From UBA5399 sp964592125 (GTDB lineage Bacteria > Bacillota > Clostridia > Christensenellales > Christensenellaceae): 19,570 bases of DNA. Positions 7,383-13,086 of this stretch are shown here, one piece after another. The stretch lies in assembly GCA_964592125.1 (NCBI GenBank), contig CAZQBV010000053.1, positions 1 through 19,570 of the forward strand. Reading direction: 5' to 3'. Below the pieces are notes generated by a model, which saw only the letters and a list, made by a program, of their open reading frames with translations, ran no database searches and had not been told where the DNA came from. The position numbers were made by a program, and so were the translations under genes. Within the stretch, counting starts at the first letter, position 1. Every line of letters starts with the position of its first letter.

Positions 7383-7478
7383 TTACTACACTCCTTATAC
7401 TTTTGACCAACATATGCTGAATAAACCATCCAATACACATCTCCCAACAATTGCCTTTGGCAGCCTTGTACCAAGCCG

Positions 7479-7513
7479 CAATAGAGAGGTGATTTTTATC
7501 ACCTTCTCTATTG
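7479..7513. other. Long hairpin between the 148-aa and 96-aa genes
   Basis: Arms CAATAGAGAGGTGA and TCACCTTCTCTATTG form a 14-bp stem with a single-base bulge and a 6-base A/T loop. Neither strand has a T-run next to it, so it is not a standard terminator. It sits in the 140-base spacer upstream of the 96-aa gene. Its position fits an mRNA processing or stabilising element that separates highly expressed structural genes from low-expression enzyme genes. That role is inferred. Confidence 0.6.
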
Positions 7514-7523
7514 GAGATTATTA

Positions 7524-7970
7524 TCATCTGAATTCTATATATGCGGGGTTGGTATCTCGTTCCTCTATCCAGCCATCCAACCTCTTTACTAAGTCTGAAA
7601 TCCTGTTCTTAAATTCGGGTCTATTCAGGTCTATCATCACGTTTAGGTAGGAACACCCCAAACTAATCTTAGTCGGCAGCCAAACTTTCGTTAAATCTTC
7701 CTCAAATACCTCTTGCAATTCAATTTCAGAAATTGCTGTGTACTGCTGTTTAAAATACACTTTATAAAACAAAGGACTAGCAGCATACACCTCCTGTTCC
7801 TTTAGTATCTTATCCACCACGGGTGCGATCTCATTGGGATCGTAGCCCATGGCACGCAGATACCTGCAGTACTGGCTAATGGCAATAGTTCTTTCTGTAA
7901 AAGATATTTCTTTTAAAGTAGTAGTTTCACCTTTTATCAATTTCATCAATAATTCTTCACTTGTTGTCAT
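7524..7970 (-). CDS. Unknown protein in the radical SAM module
   Basis: A 148-residue protein that I do not recognise. It begins MTTSEELLMKLIKGETTTLK, and the N-terminal half is predicted helical (ISFTERTIAISQYCRYLRAMG). The middle (about 72-118) looks beta-rich with YFKQQYTAISEIELQEVFEED, and the C-terminus is helical (FKNRISDLVKRLDGWIEE). I preferred the ATG at 7970 over 8027 because AAAGGAG lies 8 bases upstream; the longer frame would run into the end of the Cys-repeat gene. It lies 32 bases after that gene and before the accessory and radical SAM genes, so it may be a chaperone, substrate adaptor or second modification factor. No function can be assigned. Confidence 0.7.
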   Translation of the reverse strand: MTTSEELLMKLIKGETTTLKEISFTERTIAISQYCRYLRAMGYDPNEIAPVVDKILKEQEVYAASPLFYKVYFKQQYTAISEIELQEVFEEDLTKVWLPTKISLGCSYLNVMIDLNRPEFKNRISDLVKRLDGWIEERDTNPAYIEFR

Positions 7971-8002
7971 AATATATCTCCTTTTATTTATAGATTTATA
8001 CT

Positions 8003-8743
8003 CTATTTTTTTGTAGTACCTGTACATGTGCCACTACATCCTGTGCACACACTGGTACAATTTTGTGAACATAAGCTAGTACAACTTGTGCAACCTGTCT
8101 TACAGCCGCCACTACAGCCAGTACACACACTGGTACAATTAAGTGCACATTGGTTAACACAACTAGTACAGCCAGTACAACTGCCTGTACAACTACCATT
8201 GCAAGTACCGCTGCAACCAGTGCAACTACCACTGCAACTGCCAGTACAACTACTACACCCACTACAACTGCCAGTACAACTACTACATCCACTACAGCTA
8301 CCGCTACAACTACTACATCCACTGCATCCACTACAACTTCCGCTACAACTACCGCTACAGCCACTACAGCCGGTGCTACATTGTGTTGTACAAAGTCCTG
8401 TACACAATGCCGCGCAGGTGGAGGTTCCTGTCGTGCTTTCGGCCGCCAAACTGGTTGCCACCGCTGTTAGCGTGTCAACATCCCCCACAACACTTGCTGT
8501 ATTGCCATCGGGCGTTGCCACATTGCTAAATCCGCTAATGGGCTTTATTTTCAGCAACAAATCAGTCGTTTTTTGGCCGTGCTCTGCCAATACAACACCG
8601 TCCTTTGCTGGCTGTTTTGCAAAGTCATACGCAGCTGCACCGTATGGCGCAACACTGCCATTATACTGTCTGCGCAGGCACTCCGCTTTTACCTTCGCTT
8701 TTAGTGCAACCATTTTGGCTGCCGATATCTCTACCGTTGGCAT
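8003..8743 (-). CDS. Cys-repeat phage tail protein, candidate radical SAM substrate
   Basis: A 246-residue protein in two parts. Residues 1-105 form an ordinary-looking globular domain beginning MPTVEISAAKMVALKAKVKA, with one Cys (C22). Residues 110-240 are low complexity, almost only Cys, Ser, Thr and Gly. They hold 37 cysteines, and every one of the 36 gaps is CX2C (14 times) or CX3C (22 times). The last part contains a 26-residue duplication, with NCTSVCTGCSG at 202 and 228. There is no signal peptide or membrane segment. The gene starts at 8743 with GAGGAG upstream, 29 bases after the 56-aa tail gene, and is followed by the 148-aa, 96-aa and radical SAM genes. I infer a virion appendage whose Cys array is modified. 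Metal binding or disulfide stacking are alternatives. Confidence 0.85.
   Translation of the reverse strand: MPTVEISAAKMVALKAKVKAECLRRQYNGSVAPYGAAAYDFAKQPAKDGVVLAEHGQKTTDLLLKIKPISGFSNVATPDGNTASVVGDVDTLTAVATSLAAESTTGTSTCAALCTGLCTTQCSTGCSGCSGSCSGSCSGCSGCSSCSGSCSGCSSCTGSCSGCSSCTGSCSGSCTGCSGTCNGSCTGSCTGCTSCVNQCALNCTSVCTGCSGGCKTGCTSCTSLCSQNCTSVCTGCSGTCTGTTKK
8024..8416 (-). repeat. Low-complexity Cys-coding repeat
   Basis: This is the DNA encoding the 37-Cys array. On the plus strand it is a quasi-periodic run of 'ccactacaac', 'gccagtacaac' and 'tactacatcc' units with 9- and 12-base steps. A 78-base duplication lies at its left end (around 8024-8170). Slippage or recombination in units divisible by three would change array length without breaking the frame. 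Confidence 0.8.
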
Positions 8744-8772
8744 TCTCTACATCTCCTCACTTTGCTATATCA

Positions 8773-8943
8773 TTAAGCGCCATAAACTGCGGCGCAGAAT
8801 ACCCATGCAGTGCCATTGTAGTACCGCAAAGCGCCTTTATTGCCAGTGTCCACCCACAAAGCTTTCAGGTTTAAAGGCGCAGTTGCCCCTACAACAATAC
8901 CGCCACCACCACCGCCGCTTCTCAGCATTATGCTCTTAGCCAT
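8773..8943 (-). CDS. Short Gly-tagged tail protein
   Basis: A 56-residue protein. It begins MAKSIMLRSGGGGGG, the same tag as the kelch-like protein, and continues with the pattern APLNLKALWVDT...LRYYNGTAWV. That pattern is common in small phage tail-tip or fibre proteins (LWxDTx...LKYYNGxAW). The ATG overlaps the stop of the 465-aa fibre by 8 bases (ATGGCTAA), and the TAA stop is at 8773. It sits directly before the Cys-repeat gene, so it may dock that protein or a fibre. Function is inferred from pattern and position. Confidence 0.72.
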   Translation of the reverse strand: MAKSIMLRSGGGGGGIVVGATAPLNLKALWVDTGNKGALRYYNGTAWVFCAAVYGA

Positions 8944-10333
8944 TTATCCCACCTCCTATCTTTGTTTGCACCACGCGCACCGTCAGGTCTGCCTCGGGCA
9001 CATCGTCCGCTATAAATACCAGTTCACCGTCCGTTGTCACGTCCAGCGCATCCACAGCCGCTTCTTTGTACGCCGCGCGGCTTGCATCGTCCGGTGTGCA
9101 GGCGTGCAGTTGGTCATTTGCCAGCAGTCCTGTTATGGTCACTGTTTGCTTGAAGGCTTCGCCGTCCGCTTGCCATGCGGCCACAGTCAACATCACTGTA
9201 GCCGCCGCCACGCCGCCCTGTTCTCCTCTTTCTCCGCGCTCGCCTTGCAGCCCCTGTTCGCCCTTCGGCCCCTGCAGTCCTTGAATTCCCTGTTCGCCCT
9301 GCTCCCCTTTTGCTCCGGTATCGCCTCGGTCACCCTTTTCGCCTTGCGCACCCGTGTCGCCCTTGTCGCCTTTTTCGCCTTTTGGTCCCTGCACGCCCTG
9401 CAGTCCTCTTTCGCCCTGTTCGCCCTGCGATCCTCGCAGTTGGCCAATGTTCTCCCATGCGGCATTGGCAGTGCTCCATACATACACCGTGCTATTCTCA
9501 GGTGTGCCCACTGCATAGGCATCTCCCACCTGTCCCACAGCATGCGCTGCTTGCAATTCTTCTATTGTTGCATATACATCTTTCAGGACAAATCCTTCTC
9601 CATCATTGCCTTGTTCGCCCGGTTCGCCCCTGTCACCACGGTCACCTTTGTCACCCTTGTCGCCTTTTTCGCCGCTGTCACCTCTGTCGCCTTTTTCGCC
9701 CTTCCAGCCCCGTTCGCCCTTTATATTCACAGCAAATGGATTGGGCAGGCCACCGTTGTTCTCCCAGCTCAGCACAATCCGGCCGTCCGCTTTTTCCGTT
9801 ATCACAGGGGAAAACGTTGCGCCCGTGTCACCCTTATCGCCTGTCCTGCCTTTCAGGTCTACCGGCACGGGGTTGGGCAGCCCGCCGTCATTTGTCCAGC
9901 TCAGCAACACTCTGTCACCCGTGTCTTCCACGCTTGGCGTATACGTCACGCCCTTCACGTCAATTGTTTCAGGGTTGGGCATCCCCCTGTCGTTGCTCCA
10001 GCTCAGCAGCAGCTTTTCGCCCGTGTCCTCTATCTGTGGGGTAAATGTACCCCCTCTTATTCCTACAGATGCGGGGTTGGGCAGGCCACCATTGTTTTCA
10101 AAGTGTAGCCACACCTGCCCCTCCCGCTCTTCCAGTACCAGTTGGTACGTCACACCCTTTATATCCACTTTTGCGGGGTTGGGCAGCCCGCCGTCGTTTT
10201 CCCAGCCCAGCAGAATTTTTTCGCCTGTGTCCTCTATTATCGGCACAAAGGTATACCCCTGCTGGCCTATAAATCCCGCCTGTATCTCCACCTTGCTGCA
10301 TCCGCAAGTTTTCTCTTCATTCAATTCCGGCAT
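8936..10333 (-). CDS. Collagen-like tail fibre with small beta-domain tip
   Basis: A 465-residue fibre. The start MPELNEEKTCGC is shared exactly with the 887-aa fibre. Five shaft modules (26-206) have the pattern TF/TY...LLSW-NDGGLPNP...IKG. A collagen-like stretch (207-246), one HAVGQVGDAY...YVWS module (about 250-300) and a long Gly-X-Y stretch (301-373) follow. The tip (about 376-465) contains LTVAAW...QTVTITGLLANDQ...GELVFIADDVPEADLTVRV, a small beta domain found at the C-terminus of many phage fibres. I chose the ATG at 10333 because it has GGGAGG upstream and matches the paralogue; a frame starting at 10360 would only add the ribosome-site region. It probably trimerises and binds a host surface component. 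Confidence 0.86.
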   Translation of the reverse strand: MPELNEEKTCGCSKVEIQAGFIGQQGYTFVPIIEDTGEKILLGWENDGGLPNPAKVDIKGVTYQLVLEEREGQVWLHFENNGGLPNPASVGIRGGTFTPQIEDTGEKLLLSWSNDRGMPNPETIDVKGVTYTPSVEDTGDRVLLSWTNDGGLPNPVPVDLKGRTGDKGDTGATFSPVITEKADGRIVLSWENNGGLPNPFAVNIKGERGWKGEKGDRGDSGEKGDKGDKGDRGDRGEPGEQGNDGEGFVLKDVYATIEELQAAHAVGQVGDAYAVGTPENSTVYVWSTANAAWENIGQLRGSQGEQGERGLQGVQGPKGEKGDKGDTGAQGEKGDRGDTGAKGEQGEQGIQGLQGPKGEQGLQGERGERGEQGGVAAATVMLTVAAWQADGEAFKQTVTITGLLANDQLHACTPDDASRAAYKEAAVDALDVTTDGELVFIADDVPEADLTVRVVQTKIGGGING

Positions 10334-10358
10334 GTTTTTTCCTCCCTTTTTTCCCCGC
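10155..10358 (-). repeat. Near-identical 204-bp direct repeat, left copy
   Basis: This matches 12871-13074 at a constant offset of 2716 bases with three mismatches that I could find. It covers the ribosome binding region and the first ~59 codons of the 465-aa and 887-aa fibre genes. It reflects recent duplication or gene conversion and is a substrate for homologous recombination. Confidence 0.85.
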
Positions 10359-10385
10359 ACTCTATGCGCTTCTCGCTTATTTTAT

Positions 10386-13049
10386 TTATGCATCAGCTTT
10401 TTGCGCCAATACTTCTGCCACTGTTTCTTGCGCCAGTTCTGCCTTAGTTTCTATCGTTTTCACTACCGCCGTTTCCGTTACGCTCTTCTGGCTTTTCAGC
10501 AGCTCCACCTCGCCCACAAGGTATTGCACCGCGCCCCACAGCGTAGCCAGTAATTGATCGCTTGCCGCTATCTCTTTCACATTTTCCATCAAGAATGTTT
10601 TGGGTTTCTCACGCTCTTCACCTGTCGCTTCATCCACCACGGTTTCCATCACTGGTTCACCGTTCTCATCCAGAACCGGAAAGTGTTGGTCTGCAATGTG
10701 CACACATTTGGGGAACACCTTTTCCATGTCGTCCGCCATGAAACCAGTCACTTCACCATCCAGATGCGTGCCCGTGAATGGTTTATATTTATATCTGGAG
10801 GTTGGCAATGCCATCACAGTGTCTGCGCACAGTTTCAGGTCTGCCTTTTTGTAGTACTCTTTTGTTCGCTCATCGGACAGGCTGGATATGCTCGTTACTT
10901 GGGCACGTATTTGGGTGATGTTTGCGTTGCCTAAGGTTATTTGGTTGGAGGCTGTGGAATAGACGTTTGCACCCAGTATAATTTGATTCGATCCCAGCGA
11001 TACCCCCGTATTAGAGTTTGACCCTATAATGATATTTTGTAGACCCCCGACAGCAGCCGCATTTGCTCCTATAGCTATGTTTTGGATTCCTTCTGCGCCT
11101 GACGAGGCATTTATTCCTACGCATACATTACTTTCTCCGTTAGAACCTGGCTGTGTGGCATAGCCAAGGCATGTATTCCACCTTGCTGTTGTGGCACCTC
11201 TCCCTGCTTGACCTCCTACAAAGGTATTAGCTTCTCCCGTTGTCAAACAAAGTCCAGACATACTTCCATAACACATATTGTGAAAACCCGTGTTTAGCGA
11301 ACAGCCGCCGCCAATTGCAATGCTTCCTGTATCAGACGAATATTTTATATCAGTTAGGTAGCTTAGTGTTTTATCTCCAATACGCAAAATTGGGTTATTA
11401 TAGGATATAAAGTCTTTTATACTTGTGATCGTTAACGTTCCAGACCATCCACTTGTCGGTATTATATTTAAATACGTCCATGGATAATCTGTATCGAGTA
11501 CTGATGTCGCACTATAGTAGCCATTGTATACAAGAGAACAATTGGTACCGGTTGGCGTTGTTGCTAGCGCAATTGTAAATGTGTTAGATGGAGTTGCTCC
11601 CGTCTGTGTATAAACTAGCTCCATATATGCCGAAGGCAGGGTACGTTGTATTGGTATTGATACTAGTGACGTATACCCCGCTGTATGTGTGTATGTATTT
11701 CCGTTTTTTGTCCATCCCGTACCCAATATTGGCGTTCCCTGTGGTATGTCAGATTTCACAGGTAACGTTTTTGGGGGCGCAAATGTATTCACCCCTGTAA
11801 ATAGATTGTTTAATGGTATTATATCCGTATTGCTTGCACTCACTTTAGGCTTTGTCGGGTCTGTATTATCTACCGTAACATTCGTTCCCGCTACTAATTG
11901 CTTAATTCCCCCACCACTCGCGCTCACCACCGGCGCGCTCGGGTCGCTCGCATCTATCGTAATATTCTCTCCGGCCACTATGGTTTGCACCTGCCCAGCT
12001 TCGCCTTGCTCGCCTTTTTCGCCGCGCTCTCCTTTGTCACCCTTCGGCCCCTGTATCGGCCCTATCGCCACCCAAGCTTCGGTGGTCACATCCCAAAGGT
12101 ACACACTATTATTTGCCGCGCTGCCCACAGTCCACGCTTGCCCAGCTTCCCCTGTCGGGTGCGCTTGCATCAGGTCGTTCAGCGTTTCAAAACAGCCCAG
12201 TATCACAAAATCTTTGCCATCCTTGCCCGGTTCGCCCTGCAGCCCCCGCTCTCCAGTTTCGCCAGCTTCGCCCTGCTCGCCTTTTTCGCCCTGTACACCC
12301 CGTGCCCCGGCATCGCCTTTGTCTCCCTTATCACCTTTGGCTCCGGTATCGCCCCTGTCGCCCTTTTCTCCGGTATCGCCTTTTTCGCCCTTGTCGCCCT
12401 TTATGCCCTGCTCGCCCTGCAGTCCGCGACCGCCTCGCACATTCACAGGGAAAGGGTTGGGTTCATTTCCATCGTTTTCCCAGCTCAACAGTATACGGCC
12501 ATCCGCTTTCTCCTCCACCAATGGGGAGAACGTCACGCCCTTGTCACCCTTATCGCCTGTCCTGCCTTTCAAATCTACCGGTTCAGGGTTGGGCAGGCCA
12601 CCGTCATTTTCCCAGCTCAGCAACACTCTATCTCCCGTATCTTCTATGATTGGCGTATATGTCACGCCCTTCACATCAATCGTTTCGGGATTGGGCAGCC
12701 CCCTGTCGTTGCTCCAGCTCAGCAGCAGCTTTTTACCCGTGTCTTCTATCTGCGGGGTAAATGTGCCCCCTCTTATCCCCATGCGCACGGGGTTGGGCAG
12801 CCCGCCGTCATTTGTCCAGCTTATCCATGTCTGGTCGCCGTCCTCTTCCAGTGTGGGTGCATAGGTCACGCCCTTTATATCCACTTTTGCGGGGTTGGGC
12901 AGCCCGCCGTCGTTTTCCCAGCCCAGCAGAATTTTTTCGCCTGTGTCCTCTATTATCGGCACAAAGGTATACCCCTGCTGGCCTATAAATCCCGCCTGTA
13001 TCTCCACCTTGCTACATCCGCAAGTTTTTTCTTCATTCAATTCCGGCAT
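10386..13049 (-). CDS. Tail fibre with YadA-like head and self-cleaving S74 chaperone domain
   Basis: An 887-residue fibre. Five shaft modules (26-206), collagen-like stretches (about 207-278 and 334-352), one ~50-residue HPTGEAGQAW...VYLWD module, and two ITIDxSDPSAPVVSA-type repeats (355-405) come first. A unique domain (about 410-570) and a YadA-like trimeric head repeat region (about 573-715; SIAIGG, NTFVGGQAG, NIAIGANA, NIIIGSNS, NQIILGAN, NQITLGN) follow. The C-terminus is an intramolecular chaperone/peptidase S74 domain with the SDERTK signature at 725-730. Cleavage is expected just before S725, after trimer folding, releasing about 160 residues. The start at 13049 has GGGAGG upstream. 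It is very probably a receptor-binding fibre. Confidence 0.9.
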   Translation of the reverse strand: MPELNEEKTCGCSKVEIQAGFIGQQGYTFVPIIEDTGEKILLGWENDGGLPNPAKVDIKGVTYAPTLEEDGDQTWISWTNDGGLPNPVRMGIRGGTFTPQIEDTGKKLLLSWSNDRGLPNPETIDVKGVTYTPIIEDTGDRVLLSWENDGGLPNPEPVDLKGRTGDKGDKGVTFSPLVEEKADGRILLSWENDGNEPNPFPVNVRGGRGLQGEQGIKGDKGEKGDTGEKGDRGDTGAKGDKGDKGDAGARGVQGEKGEQGEAGETGERGLQGEPGKDGKDFVILGCFETLNDLMQAHPTGEAGQAWTVGSAANNSVYLWDVTTEAWVAIGPIQGPKGDKGERGEKGEQGEAGQVQTIVAGENITIDASDPSAPVVSASGGGIKQLVAGTNVTVDNTDPTKPKVSASNTDIIPLNNLFTGVNTFAPPKTLPVKSDIPQGTPILGTGWTKNGNTYTHTAGYTSLVSIPIQRTLPSAYMELVYTQTGATPSNTFTIALATTPTGTNCSLVYNGYYSATSVLDTDYPWTYLNIIPTSGWSGTLTITSIKDFISYNNPILRIGDKTLSYLTDIKYSSDTGSIAIGGGCSLNTGFHNMCYGSMSGLCLTTGEANTFVGGQAGRGATTARWNTCLGYATQPGSNGESNVCVGINASSGAEGIQNIAIGANAAAVGGLQNIIIGSNSNTGVSLGSNQIILGANVYSTASNQITLGNANITQIRAQVTSISSLSDERTKEYYKKADLKLCADTVMALPTSRYKYKPFTGTHLDGEVTGFMADDMEKVFPKCVHIADQHFPVLDENGEPVMETVVDEATGEEREKPKTFLMENVKEIAASDQLLATLWGAVQYLVGEVELLKSQKSVTETAVVKTIETKAELAQETVAEVLAQKADA

Positions 13050-13074
13050 GTTCTTTCCTCCCTTTTTTCCCCGC
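12871..13074 (-). repeat. Near-identical 204-bp direct repeat, right copy
   Basis: This is the partner of 10155-10358. Recombination between the copies would delete 2716 bases and fuse the 887-aa fibre start to the rest of the 465-aa fibre, removing the S74 tip while keeping an intact reading frame. Confidence 0.85.
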
Positions 13075-13086
13075 TATTTTATTTCT

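Noticed and set aside
8003..8743. Metallothionein
   Set aside because: The Cys density fits, but the 105-residue N-terminal domain, the tail-operon position and the linked radical SAM gene argue for a structural substrate. Metal binding remains possible.
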